From: Streptomyces griseus subsp. griseus
GTDB taxonomy: Bacteria > Actinomycetota > Actinomycetes > Streptomycetales > Streptomycetaceae
Direction: 5' to 3'
DNA length: 64,000 nt
Assembly: GCF_003610995.1 (NCBI RefSeq)
Contig: NZ_CP032543.1
Location: 3,410,001-3,474,000 of the forward strand
Part shown: positions 36,198 to 44,105 of the stretch, one piece after another
How positions within the stretch are numbered: position 1 is the stretch's first letter
How the letters are laid out: every line of letters begins with the position of its first letter
The notes under the pieces: model-generated
The model's input: the letters and a program-made list of their open reading frames with translations, nothing else
Told to the model about the DNA's origin: nothing
The model's database searches: none
Program-made: the position numbers and the translations under genes

Positions 36198-36386
36198 TCA
36201 GGGGTTGCAGCGGTGGGTGCGGGCGGCGAGTTCGGCAGCGGAGCGGTTGAGGTAGTCGGCGGAGAAGTCGCAGCGGGGTGCGGTGCAGGCGGCGACGTGC
36301 TTGGTGCGGCCCCGGCCGTCGTAGTAGGTGCCGACCTGAACGGGGCCGAAGCGGACCACGTTCGTGAAGCGATTCGGACGCGGCAT
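36198..36386 (-). CDS. Mobile element transfer protein (SpdA-like)
   Basis: A 62-residue protein (MPRPNRFTNVVRFGPVQVG...), with TYYDGRGRTKHVAACTAPRC and THRCNP; the three Cys plus His could hold zinc. The sequence type is the common AICE 'mobile element transfer protein' family. It is spaced 11 bp before the Spd-like gene. AAGGAGG precedes its ATG. Confidence 0.75.
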   Translation of the reverse strand: MPRPNRFTNVVRFGPVQVGTYYDGRGRTKHVAACTAPRCDFSADYLNRSAAELAARTHRCNP

Positions 36387-36406
36387 GACGTGAACCTCCT
36401 TGCGGA

Positions 36407-37078
36407 TTATGCGAGTTGGGCGGTGATGGCATCGGCGAGGTGTGCGGGTACGCCGAGGCGGGCGCGCAGGGTGGCCGCGTCGATCCGGGCACCGGTCGCC
36501 GCCTGGTGGGAGTCGGAGAGCTTCTGGGCGTGGTCGAGCAGAGCCGGAGGAACCGTCACCGCCGGAGCCGGGGGTGGAGCGGGCTCGCCGGATGAAGCCG
36601 CAGGGAGTTCCGGGGCCGGTTCGGGAGCCCGTTCCACCGTCACGTCCGCGGCCGGTTCAGGCGCAGGAGCAACCGGCGGTGCGGGCACCGGAACGGGCTC
36701 GGGGTCAACCTCGGGCGCGGCGGTGGGGGCGTGGACGAGGAGGGTGCCGCCGAGGAAGGCGAGGGCGGGCCATCCGGCGACGAGGATGCGGAGCCAGGCC
36801 GGAACGTCGTTGAGGTTGAGGAGTCCGGCGGTGGCGACGTTCGCGCCGAGCGAGGCGGCGAGGGCGATGATGAACCAGGCCCAGGCGGCGCGGTTGTCGG
36901 CGGTGGTGCGCATGCGACGCCAGGCCGCGACCAGGAGCAGATCGACGCTGATCGGGTAGGCCCAGGCTTTCCAGCCGTCCTGCCCGGCCGCTTCGGCCAG
37001 GTCATGCAGGTGCGCGAAGGACAGAGCACCAGCGATCACGGCCTGGACGAGCACGGCGTCAATGCGGATGCGGGACAC
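36407..37078 (-). CDS. DUF2637 membrane protein (SpdB-like)
   Basis: A 223-residue protein with four hydrophobic segments in the first 115 residues (VQAVIAGALSFAHLHDLA, ISVDLLLVAAW, AWFIIALAASLGANVA, LRILVAGWPALAFLG). These define DUF2637. A long Pro/Ala/Glu-rich linker (about 120-175) leads to a small helical C-terminus. In pSAM2-type elements these are SpdB proteins for intramycelial spread. AAAGGAGG lies just before the ATG. Confidence 0.85.
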   Translation of the reverse strand: MSRIRIDAVLVQAVIAGALSFAHLHDLAEAAGQDGWKAWAYPISVDLLLVAAWRRMRTTADNRAAWAWFIIALAASLGANVATAGLLNLNDVPAWLRILVAGWPALAFLGGTLLVHAPTAAPEVDPEPVPVPAPPVAPAPEPAADVTVERAPEPAPELPAASSGEPAPPPAPAVTVPPALLDHAQKLSDSHQAATGARIDAATLRARLGVPAHLADAITAQLA

Positions 37079-37159
37079 AGGGGTTCACCTCCTTTCAGGG
37101 GTGGGCCGGTGCCGGGCGGGGATCGAGCCGCCGCCGGGCACCGGAGCGGGGAGGTGTGG

Positions 37160-37348
37160 TCAGGCGTCGGGGGCGGTGCCGGAGCCGAGGCAGTTGAGGC
37201 AGAGGCCGTCCTGCTGGCCGACCGGGCGGCGCTTGCGGCCGACGCGAACCGTGGCGGCGACCATCCCGGACCCGTCACACGGCGAGCACACGACCGGGGC
37301 GGGCGGGGCGTTCTTCTGGGGCTTGGTGGTGGTCCGTCGAGGTGCCAT
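37160..37348 (-). CDS. Small zinc-ribbon protein
   Basis: A 62-residue protein with VCSPCDGSGM and LCLNCLGSGT, two CxxC knuckles each followed by a GSG turn, as in a DnaJ-type zinc ribbon. It resembles the product of 35568-35753, with the same paired CxxC layout. It lies in the transfer operon between the SpdB-like gene and the translocase. Confidence 0.7.
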   Translation of the reverse strand: MAPRRTTTKPQKNAPPAPVVCSPCDGSGMVAATVRVGRKRRPVGQQDGLCLNCLGSGTAPDA

Positions 37349-37435
37349 GGCAGTGGTTCCTTCCGGTTCCGGGCATGGGCGGGGTAGGGACCTGGCGCGA
37401 GACAGTCACGCCAACTGGCTTTGCAGGGAGGGGAG

Positions 37436-38785
37436 TTAGCTGGTTGCCGGGCGGGGCTTGAGGAGCGGCGAGCCCGGGGCCGGGGCGGTAGAAACGGCCG
37501 GCCGGAACGGTGCCAGAGCGGCAAGGTGCGGGGTGAGGTGCGCGTACTCGTGGCAGATGGCCACGGCTTGGGCGGGGGTCATGGCGGGCGTGCGGATGCG
37601 GGACCAGCCGCCGGAGGAGTCACCGGCCACCGCGACACCGGGACGATCCGGCGGGATGGTGGTCGCGGCGAAGACCGCTTCCGGGGCGATGTCCCCGAGA
37701 GCCATCTCGGCGGTCTGCTTGTCGTTAACCCGGTGCACCACACGCCCGGTGAGCTGAGCCCGCAGAGCAGTGGCGCCCTTGCCGAGGTCGGAGCCGAAAC
37801 GCTGCCCACAGACCTCCAGGAAGATCCCGACCGCGCGGGCCATCTGCGCGAGCCGGATCATCCGCATCACCATCCGGTCCCGCCGCTCCTCGTCCTTCTT
37901 CACGGCCACGAGGAAGAGTTCCGCGACCTCGTCCACCAGGACGACCAACGGCACCGGCCGCACCTTCGCAGGCAGACCCCACAGGTCCGAGACACCATGA
38001 GAGCTGAGGAGGTCAAAGCGCTCCTCCATCTCACCCACGAGGGCTTCCAGCAGCCCGTCAGCCTCGTCCGGGGTGATCGCCAGAGCGGAGAGGCGGGGCG
38101 CGTAGCCGCGCTGTTCCACACCCCGTTTGCAGTCGATCCCGACCAGACCGACCGGAAGCTTGGCCAGGCCGGAGATCAGGTTGCGCTGATACATCGACTT
38201 GCCCGACTGGTTCGCACCGACCGTCAGGGCGTGCGGGACCTTCTGATAGTCCCGGACGAACGCCGAACCGTCCTCCCTCAGCGCCACCGGCACGACCAGC
38301 GGACCAGCGGTGACATTGCGCGGGAGGCGGCGGGGCATCTTCACGCGGCGCAGGACGTCGTAGCCGGTCATCCGCAGTTCCACGAACCCCGGCTTCACCT
38401 CCACCACGTGGACCGAGTGGACGCCCCAGGCGTGGCGAAGCCGTTCGGAAGCGGCGGACACGCCGGCAGGCTCCAGACCGGCGGGAAGGCGAAGCGTCGC
38501 CCGCATGCCCGTGGTGGAGTAGCGGACCCGGCGGACCTGCGGGGGAACGGGCTGGACTTCCTGGCGGGCCACGTTGCGGACCATGAACGCCCTCAGGCGA
38601 GACGGCTGGACCGTCAGCCCGCACACATCCATCGTCGCCCGATACGTCACCGAGAACCGGACCCGGGCGACCGGGGCACCCACCAGCGACCAGAACACCC
38701 GCGGAGACCGGGCCTTCGCGTAACCGAGGCCACCGGCGGCCGATAAGGCCCCCGCCACCTCGATCACCGTGGACAGGTCCGACAT
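37436..38785 (-). CDS. FtsK/SpoIIIE-type DNA translocase (TraSA-like)
   Basis: A 449-residue conjugative translocase. Walker A is GANQSGKS (K196), Walker B is VVLVDEVAEL (D285, E286), and the arginine-rich segment RMIRLAQMARAVGIF follows as in TraB/TraSA. Streptomyces TraB pumps double-stranded DNA between hyphae without relaxase-style nicking. An N-terminal hydrophobic segment is short, so membrane attachment may need partners. The gene is spaced 2 bp from the upstream regulatory protein gene. Confidence 0.9.
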   Translation of the reverse strand: MSDLSTVIEVAGALSAAGGLGYAKARSPRVFWSLVGAPVARVRFSVTYRATMDVCGLTVQPSRLRAFMVRNVARQEVQPVPPQVRRVRYSTTGMRATLRLPAGLEPAGVSAASERLRHAWGVHSVHVVEVKPGFVELRMTGYDVLRRVKMPRRLPRNVTAGPLVVPVALREDGSAFVRDYQKVPHALTVGANQSGKSMYQRNLISGLAKLPVGLVGIDCKRGVEQRGYAPRLSALAITPDEADGLLEALVGEMEERFDLLSSHGVSDLWGLPAKVRPVPLVVLVDEVAELFLVAVKKDEERRDRMVMRMIRLAQMARAVGIFLEVCGQRFGSDLGKGATALRAQLTGRVVHRVNDKQTAEMALGDIAPEAVFAATTIPPDRPGVAVAGDSSGGWSRIRTPAMTPAQAVAICHEYAHLTPHLAALAPFRPAVSTAPAPGSPLLKPRPATS

Positions 38786-38787
38786 GA

Positions 38788-39120
38788 TCAGGCCCCCAGC
38801 GGGGTCACAGCGACCGCGCGGAACGAAATGCCGTGCCGAGTCTGGCCGTTGAAGGTGTTCTCCCAGTCCCGGGCCTTGAGCCCGACGACCGTGACCGGGG
38901 TGCCGGGGGCCAGGCTCTCCGGGACGCCCGTGTTCGGCACGGTCACCTGGTACAGGTTGCCCTCTCCCTCGTCCGCGACCAGCAGACCCACCGTCGCGAG
39001 CGGGGCACCGGTCTCCCGGTCGATCGCGATCTCACCGGTCTGCTTGCTCACGAGCTTCGGCGTCGGAGGCGTCGCCACGAACACGACAGCGGTCGAAACA
39101 TCGATCTTGAAGGACGGCAT
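38788..39120 (-). CDS. SCO3933-family regulatory protein of AICEs
   Basis: A 110-residue protein starting MPSFKIDVSTAVVFVATPP after GAGGAGC. It contains ETGAPLATVGLLV and a beta-rich C-terminus with GLKARDWENTFNGQTR. Proteins of this type always lie just before traSA-like genes and are catalogued as SCO3933-family regulators; their exact action is unknown. The upstream 27 residues of the open frame have no support. Confidence 0.75.
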   Translation of the reverse strand: MPSFKIDVSTAVVFVATPPTPKLVSKQTGEIAIDRETGAPLATVGLLVADEGEGNLYQVTVPNTGVPESLAPGTPVTVVGLKARDWENTFNGQTRHGISFRAVAVTPLGA

Positions 39121-39257
39121 GAGCTTGCTCCTCAGACAGAGGTGACTGACTTGGCTAGCCTTCTTGGCTGCATGACCAACGTAAGCAACATGGCTCGTCA
39201 TGTCAACACCTGACTGTTGGCTGTCCCAATGTCGGGGCCGCCGCGTACCATCGCCCT
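39121..39257. promoter_or_regulatory. Divergent transfer-operon/repressor promoter with TTGGCT repeats
   Basis: This 137-bp gap separates the minus-strand transfer operon from the plus-strand GntR gene. TTGGCT occurs at 39151, 39164 and 39217; the first two are 13 bp apart. In pSAM2 the GntR-type repressor KorSA binds this interval to silence both operons. These repeats are candidate operators; binding is inferred. Confidence 0.45.
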
Positions 39258-40124
39258 ATGACCTTCGTTCCCGATCCCCTCGACCCAGACGATGACCGGC
39301 CGCCCTACGAGCAGGTTGCGAGCAGCCTCGGAGCAGCAGTCCGGACGAGGAAGATCGCACCAGGGGAGAAGTTGCCGTCGCAGAAGGAGCTGACGGAGCA
39401 CTACGGCTTCGCGCGCGCGACCATTCAACGCGCACTGCGGGACCTCGAAGACGAAAGGCTAGTGGTCTCCCGCAAGGGAAGCGGAGTCTTCGTCCGCAGC
39501 CGGACAGAACGGCCGGCGGGGCTACGCCCTTACGTAGAGCAGGCCTTTGCCTCCGCGGACGTCACCATCGACTTCGCCGGGTTCTCCAGCGAAACCCTGC
39601 ACGGAGCACTGCAAGAGCCGTTGGACAAAATCCGGATCGGCAGGCTGACACCGGCAAGCATCACGGTCCGCATACTCGTTCCGGACATGGCTATCCCCCA
39701 GGCAGCTCCAGTCCGCCGTGAGGACTGCGGAGATGATGAACGGCTCCGGTCCCGCATGCACGACATCATGGTCGGGTACGCCCGCAGCATCCGTGACTCA
39801 ATGGCGGAGTTGAGTCACCTGGGCTTGGTCCCCGAGACGAGCGTTGACGTGCGAGTCCACAGTGGTACGCAGTTCTTCAAGCTGTACGTGATCAATGGAG
39901 CAGACGCCTTCTTCGGCTACTACCCGATCAAGCCCAACAAGGTTGTGGCGCAGGGCGATCCCATCGAAATCTGGGACCTGGTTGGGAAGGACACCGTCCT
40001 CTTCCACCACTCCGTCAACGACAGCGAGTCGTCTAGCGGCACGCAGCAGGTCCAGCAGGCTGGAATGTGGTTCGACAGCGTGTGGAACAGCATCGCGAGG
40101 GGATTCAACCTTGATGGACACTGA
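39258..40124 (+). CDS. GntR family repressor (KorSA-like)
   Basis: A 288-residue regulator. The winged helix spans about residues 15-80: PPYEQVASSLGAAVRTRKIA, LPSQKELTEHYGFARATIQ and a wing with SRKGSGVFV. The C-terminal domain is longer than in pSAM2 KorSA and ends WFDSVWNSIARGF. It is expected to hold replication and transfer genes silent until induction. Its end overlaps the HAD gene start by 11 bp. Confidence 0.83.
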   Translation: MTFVPDPLDPDDDRPPYEQVASSLGAAVRTRKIAPGEKLPSQKELTEHYGFARATIQRALRDLEDERLVVSRKGSGVFVRSRTERPAGLRPYVEQAFASADVTIDFAGFSSETLHGALQEPLDKIRIGRLTPASITVRILVPDMAIPQAAPVRREDCGDDERLRSRMHDIMVGYARSIRDSMAELSHLGLVPETSVDVRVHSGTQFFKLYVINGADAFFGYYPIKPNKVVAQGDPIEIWDLVGKDTVLFHHSVNDSESSSGTQQVQQAGMWFDSVWNSIARGFNLDGH

Positions 40125-40812
40125 CGACCTGGCCGCAGCGCTTGCCAGCACTACCGTGGTGCTTTTCGACTTCGACGGCCCCATCTGCGATGTGTTCGCG
40201 GGGCGCCCGGCGGACCAGGTTGCAAGGGACCTCACCGAGCTTGCAACCGAAAGCAACCCGGAGCTGGAAGGGAAGCTGTCCGGCATCGATGACCCTCTGG
40301 AGGTCCTGCGGCTGACGCACGAAGCGGATGATGCCGCTGGACTGGCAATCGAGAGAGCGCTCACCACAGCCGAGGTAGAGGCTGTAGGGGTGGCTGGAGA
40401 CCCGGTTATCGGGGCCGTTGCCTCTCTAAAGGCAGTTCGAGCGTCGGGGAGGGGAGCGGCGGTGGTGAGTAACAACTCCGCGGAGGCCGTCAGGGCATTC
40501 CTTGATCGACATGGGTTGTCGGAACACGTGCTCACAGTCGTTGGAAGGCCCGAAGGGCATCCGGAGCTGATGAAGCCGAACCCTCACTTGCTGATCGCAG
40601 CGGCTGAACGTTTGGACGTCGACGTCTCCTTGTGCGCCTTGATCGGCGACTCGCTGACAGACATCCAGGCCGCCCACGCGATCGGCAGTACAGCCATCGG
40701 CTTCGCCAACAAACCGCGCAAGCACCAACTCTTCGTCGAGGCAGGAGCCGAAGCGGTTACCGACTCCATGCAAGCCATCGCCCAGGCGATCAGCCCCCAG
40801 CCGGGCACCTGA
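40114..40812 (+). CDS. HAD family hydrolase coupled to the repressor
   Basis: A 232-residue HAD phosphatase. VVLFDFDGPICD is motif I, VVSNNSAEAVRAFL motif II, KPNPHLL the motif III lysine, and LIGDSLTDIQAA motif IV. The catalytic set is complete. ATG 40114 overlaps the GntR stop by 11 bp, so the two are co-translated, which hints at a ligand made or removed by the HAD enzyme. The small-molecule substrate is unknown. pSAM2 has a NUDIX-domain Pif near this locus; the HAD may be an analogue. Confidence 0.82.
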   Translation: MDTDDLAAALASTTVVLFDFDGPICDVFAGRPADQVARDLTELATESNPELEGKLSGIDDPLEVLRLTHEADDAAGLAIERALTTAEVEAVGVAGDPVIGAVASLKAVRASGRGAAVVSNNSAEAVRAFLDRHGLSEHVLTVVGRPEGHPELMKPNPHLLIAAAERLDVDVSLCALIGDSLTDIQAAHAIGSTAIGFANKPRKHQLFVEAGAEAVTDSMQAIAQAISPQPGT

Positions 40813-41277
40813 ATACTCGCGTCGCCCGGAGTTGTTACAGGTTTCTCTACCTCATCAAGGCACCCGGCTGCGCTCCGCTCCGCCGGGCGCGCTTCCCGGC
40901 TCTGGCTGCGCCCGCGCTCCTGCCTTCGGCCCGCTCGGCGCTGCCGCCGCCGACGCGCGCCCGCAGTGGATAGGCCCGTAGGGCATGAGACGAGAACCAA
41001 GCCCGCGGCTCCAAGACGATGCCTCCGGCGGGGGCGCTCAGACTCCGGGATGGACGGGGCACCGTTCGCGAGTGCCGGCCGGAGCGGGGCGAGCGTCGTG
41101 GGGCTCCCATCCCGACCACCTTCGACCCAGGCAGAGCCGAGCGGTCGCGGCCCAGGGCGTCAAGGTCGTTCGTACAGTGGCGCGCTCCACCTTGACGCCC
41201 TGAACCACGACCGCTCCACGGTGTGTGGGTCGAAGGCGGACGGGATGGGAGCCGGGGCGGGTGGTGGGTTGGGCAGG
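40813..41277. other. Gene-poor accessory stretch holding a large palindrome
   Basis: I find no supported gene in these 465 bp. GC-rich, hairpin-prone sequence (about 40860-40960) leads to a large symmetric palindrome at 41102-41253, described separately. Confidence 0.5.
41102..41253. repeat. 152-nt interrupted palindrome with symmetric internal loops
   Basis: Four arms pair in nested order: 41102-41114 with 41241-41253 (13 bp), 41119-41129 with 41226-41236 (11 bp), 41139-41147 with 41208-41216 (9 bp) and 41153-41166 with 41189-41202 (14 bp). Every arm match is perfect. The gaps between arms are equal on both sides (4, 9 and 5 nt) and the loop is 22 nt. This regularity points to a selected structure: a single-strand origin, a transfer locus (clt) or a structured RNA. 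Confidence 0.85.
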
Positions 41278-41874
41278 TTATGGGCGGCTGCGCGGATTCA
41301 ACAGCCGCTTGATTGTGCCCATGCGATTCCACTTCTCGTGCTTCTTCAAGTCTGCGATCAGCTCGGGAGCACCTGGTAGCGGCTTCCAAGTAGCCCTGCC
41401 TTCGACAGCTCCGAGCGCTGCGCGGGTCAGGATGTCGTGCTTCCTCCCCAAGGCGGCCAACACCTGCAGAGTGGCGTCCATGTCGTCGGTGCCGATTGGG
41501 TGGGTGACCGGAAGGCTACGGAGCACCTCGCGGAGAGCCGCTGGCTTGTCAGGGGCCGTCCGAATCAACTCTGCGTAGGTCTGCTTGACGGTGTCGGCTA
41601 GTTCTCCTTCCGTGAAGAGTGCTTGGACCAAGGCTTCACTCATCTCAGACTTACCACGACCATGGGATCGGCCGATGAGTTCCCCAAATGCGCCTGCAAC
41701 CTTCGTGTCCGCTTCGACGAGGGAGACGCGAAGGAGTCGACGTTCCTCTCGAACCTTTGCTGCGTACTGAAGGACTGCGGTAACAGCAGCGGCAGACACC
41801 ACAGCGATGCCGCCGACCAGAGCCTTTACTAGATTCGGATCCACACCAGCATCAAAGCTGACGAGGTACCGCAC
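41278..41874 (-). CDS. Hypothetical single-pass membrane protein
   Basis: A 198-residue protein. One N-terminal transmembrane segment (about residues 15-42, VKALVGGIAVVSAAAVTAVLQ) is followed by a charged cytoplasmic helical domain (REERRLLRVSLVEADTKV...). I recognise no domain. It lies in the element cargo, between the palindrome and another unknown gene. A role with the nearby nucleases is possible but unsupported. Confidence 0.65.
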   Translation of the reverse strand: MRYLVSFDAGVDPNLVKALVGGIAVVSAAAVTAVLQYAAKVREERRLLRVSLVEADTKVAGAFGELIGRSHGRGKSEMSEALVQALFTEGELADTVKQTYAELIRTAPDKPAALREVLRSLPVTHPIGTDDMDATLQVLAALGRKHDILTRAALGAVEGRATWKPLPGAPELIADLKKHEKWNRMGTIKRLLNPRSRP

Positions 41875-42092
41875 CGGCCATGGCTATACCGAACTACGTA
41901 CCGTCCACATGCACTTGGCAGGTTCTACAGACCCTCGGCTGTCGCTGACATCAGCGGCTGACACCAACACCGCCGGCCTCGGGCGAGCTTCGCCGTACAC
42001 CAAAAGCAGGCTGGCGCATGACGGGGCAAGGGCTGTCGTTGCGCTGAGGGCTCATGGATTGACCTGATAAGGATGAGGCTCTAGGTAGCCCG

Positions 42093-42130
42093 AATGGGGC
42101 GCCGCTCGTTTTCAGGGTGGCGCCCCATTT
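42093..42130. terminator. Hairpin terminator
   Basis: A perfect 11-bp stem (42093-42103 with 42119-42129) is followed by T on the plus strand and lies just downstream of the minus-strand gene ending at 42146. The loop includes GTTTTC. Confidence 0.75.
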
Positions 42131-42145
42131 GGTATGACTCAGCCG

Positions 42146-42745
42146 TTAAGGCATTGCCGGACCGGTTGTCAGGGGCTCGTGGTGATGCCAGATGAGGTAT
42201 CGGTCTTCTCGGCGCAGCTCGGCGGCGCCCCACTCCATTCTCATCACGCCGGCGTTCATGGAGCAGGCGTAGGCGACGAGGACCAGGCCGACTTCCGGAG
42301 GGAGCTGACCGAGGTCCCGGTGGGCTTCGGGTTCTTCGAGTTCCTCAAGCCCGAGGTCCAGCTCTCCCTGCATAGGTTCCGGCCCGTGGCGTCGAATGAG
42401 GTCAGCACGTAGGCCCGTGGCTCGTCGGAGTCTCGCCGCGGTGACAGGTACGTCCGTCTTGGCGTAGCGGATCGGGTAGATCACGTGGTCCGCGACGATC
42501 ATGACGGTTCGGGCCTGGAGGCGGACCGCGGTCGCGCCGGGGAGATGTTCGAGGCCGGCGGCGAGCTCCTCGTACTGCACGGCGTGGAGACCGTGTCCGT
42601 ACGCCTCCAACGTTTGGGTGTGCACACCTTGGTGACCGTTCCGAGCCCGTTCGTGGGCCCGCGTCAGGCACGCCGGTATGGCGTCAGCCAGCACCCCCGC
42701 CACCTCGCCGAATGTCTCCTTGGCCCACGGAGTCACCACGTTCAT
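42146..42745 (-). CDS. Unknown cargo protein
   Basis: A 199-residue soluble protein (MNVVTPWAKETFGEVAGVL...). It shows ACLTRAHERARNGHQG, YPIRYAKTDVPVTAARLRRA and LIWHHHEPL but no motif I can assign. It is divergent from the SRA-like nuclease gene with about 230 bp between, so it may be its regulator or partner. A purine-rich GGGGGAAGGGCGG precedes its start. A terminator follows its stop. Confidence 0.65.
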   Translation of the reverse strand: MNVVTPWAKETFGEVAGVLADAIPACLTRAHERARNGHQGVHTQTLEAYGHGLHAVQYEELAAGLEHLPGATAVRLQARTVMIVADHVIYPIRYAKTDVPVTAARLRRATGLRADLIRRHGPEPMQGELDLGLEELEEPEAHRDLGQLPPEVGLVLVAYACSMNAGVMRMEWGAAELRREDRYLIWHHHEPLTTGPAMP

Positions 42746-42882
42746 CGCCTACCGCCCTTCCCCCGGCGTCTCGCCCGCCAAAGCAGCACCGTGCCCACCG
42801 TCCCGGCCCAGACCTCAGCGCGGTAGTGCACATAGGGGCGCATCTATGCACGGAGCCGGCGTACAGATGAGTCGTAGGTCCA

Positions 42883-42927
42883 AATTGGATGTGGAAATTT
42901 GACATCCGATTCGCACGCGCGCATGAT
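42883..42927 (+). promoter_or_regulatory. Promoter and inverted-repeat operator of the SRA-like nuclease gene
   Basis: A sigma70-type -35 box TTGACA (42899-42904), a 17-bp spacer and CATGAT as -10 (42922-42927) lie about 50 bp before the start codon. An inverted repeat, AATTGGATGT (42883-42892) and ACATCCGATT (42902-42911), pairs at 9 of 10 positions and overlaps the -35 box. This is the position of a repressor operator. Confidence 0.55.
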
Positions 42928-42977
42928 TCTTACGATCGCATCTCGCTCGGAGGTGCGGCAGCTCTCGAAGGAGGCCC

Positions 42978-43919
42978 ATGAGCGAGACGGCATCGGACAC
43001 CGTGGAGTGGCAGCTCAAGCCCGGCGATCAGATCGAACGCAAGGCGCTGCACAGCAAGTTCGGGGGGCGGACGCAGGGAGGCATTGGGCCGTCGGCCAAG
43101 ACGCCCAACGTCTTCGTCTTCACGGACCCCGTCGCCGGCGAGAAGCACGGCTACTACGACGACTGGATGCCGGACGGCCGCTTCCACTACAGCGGAGAAG
43201 GCCAGTACGGCGACCAGCGGATGATCTCCGGCAACGCCAGCATCCTGAACCACCAGGCCGAAGGACGTGCGCTCCGCGTCTTCCAGGGCGCCCGCGGAAC
43301 GGTCACCTACCGCGGCGAGTTCACCGTCGACCAGGAGAACCCGTGGTACTCCGCGGATGCTCCCGAGACCAACGACGGCCCTCTCCGTAAGGTCATCGTC
43401 TTCCGGCTCAACCCGGTAGACACCGCACCCCAGGAGCCCGCCACCAAGCTCGGCCGGCTGCTCGTCTCGCACCCTAACCAGGTGGACGATCTCCCCTTGG
43501 AGAGGAACGAGAGCGAGACCACGTTCGTCAACCCGAACCAGGAGCCCTACGAGGCCGACCGCAAGGAAGCCCGCCTGGTCAAGGCGTTCGCCGACTACCT
43601 GACCAGCAACGGCCACCAGTCCGGCCGGCAGCGCATCCTGCCCCCCGGTGAAAGCCGTCCCCTCTTCACCGACCTCCACGCCAAGGGACTCGGACTCCTG
43701 ATCGAGGCCAAGGGCAGCGTCACCCGCGAGAACGTCCGCATGGCCATCGGACAGCTCGCGGACTACAGCAGGTTCGTCGACCACACCATCCGCGCCGTCC
43801 TGCTCCCCTCCGAACCGCGGGAAGACCTCCTGGCCCTGGCCAAGACGCAGGGCTGCGCCGTCATCTGGCCTGAGGGCAAGGGTTTCACCAGCACCAACCC
43901 CAAGGCCCTTCCACAGTAG
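42978..43919 (+). CDS. SRA-like domain/PD-(D/E)XK nuclease, probable modification-dependent restriction enzyme
   Basis: A 313-residue protein with two domains. Residues 10-145 resemble SRA/YDG base-reading domains: HSKFGGRTQGGI (24-36), HGYYDDW, YSGEGQYGDQ (71-80) and GRALRVFQG (96-104), followed by KVIVFRL. Residues 190-300 fit a PD-(D/E)XK nuclease: E192, D232, the E243-A-K245 pair and GQLADY (Q259). Such fusions are expected to cut DNA carrying modified bases (type IV restriction). GAAGGAGG lies six bases before ATG 42978. The domain calls are from motif reading, not a profile search. Confidence 0.72.
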   Translation: MSETASDTVEWQLKPGDQIERKALHSKFGGRTQGGIGPSAKTPNVFVFTDPVAGEKHGYYDDWMPDGRFHYSGEGQYGDQRMISGNASILNHQAEGRALRVFQGARGTVTYRGEFTVDQENPWYSADAPETNDGPLRKVIVFRLNPVDTAPQEPATKLGRLLVSHPNQVDDLPLERNESETTFVNPNQEPYEADRKEARLVKAFADYLTSNGHQSGRQRILPPGESRPLFTDLHAKGLGLLIEAKGSVTRENVRMAIGQLADYSRFVDHTIRAVLLPSEPREDLLALAKTQGCAVIWPEGKGFTSTNPKALPQ

Positions 43920-44048
43920 AGCGCTCACATCCCGAGCAACTCTTGGCGCACACGTCTCACCCATGGAGACCGTCACAGAAGGTAACTACTAAATTGCGAG
44001 CTGTCGGGTTGCTATCTGCGGTGCGACGCGTTAGCTTCTAACTACTCC

Positions 44049-44084
44049 TCCCCGCCGTCCGGGCCTAGCCCGCACTGGCGGGGA
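44049..44084 (+). terminator. Hairpin terminator after the SRA-like nuclease gene
   Basis: An 8-bp stem (44049-44056 with 44077-44084), a 20-nt loop and TTATT downstream. It ends about 130-165 bp after the nuclease stop and just before the NYN gene. Confidence 0.6.
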
Positions 44085-44105
44085 TTATTCGTTCGTGGGG
44101 GGACC

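Noticed and set aside
42684..42905. A 73-codon minus-strand frame before the SRA-like nuclease gene
   Set aside because: It covers the promoter/operator region and overlaps the 42146-42745 gene; its composition is Gly/Arg-rich with no ribosome-binding site.
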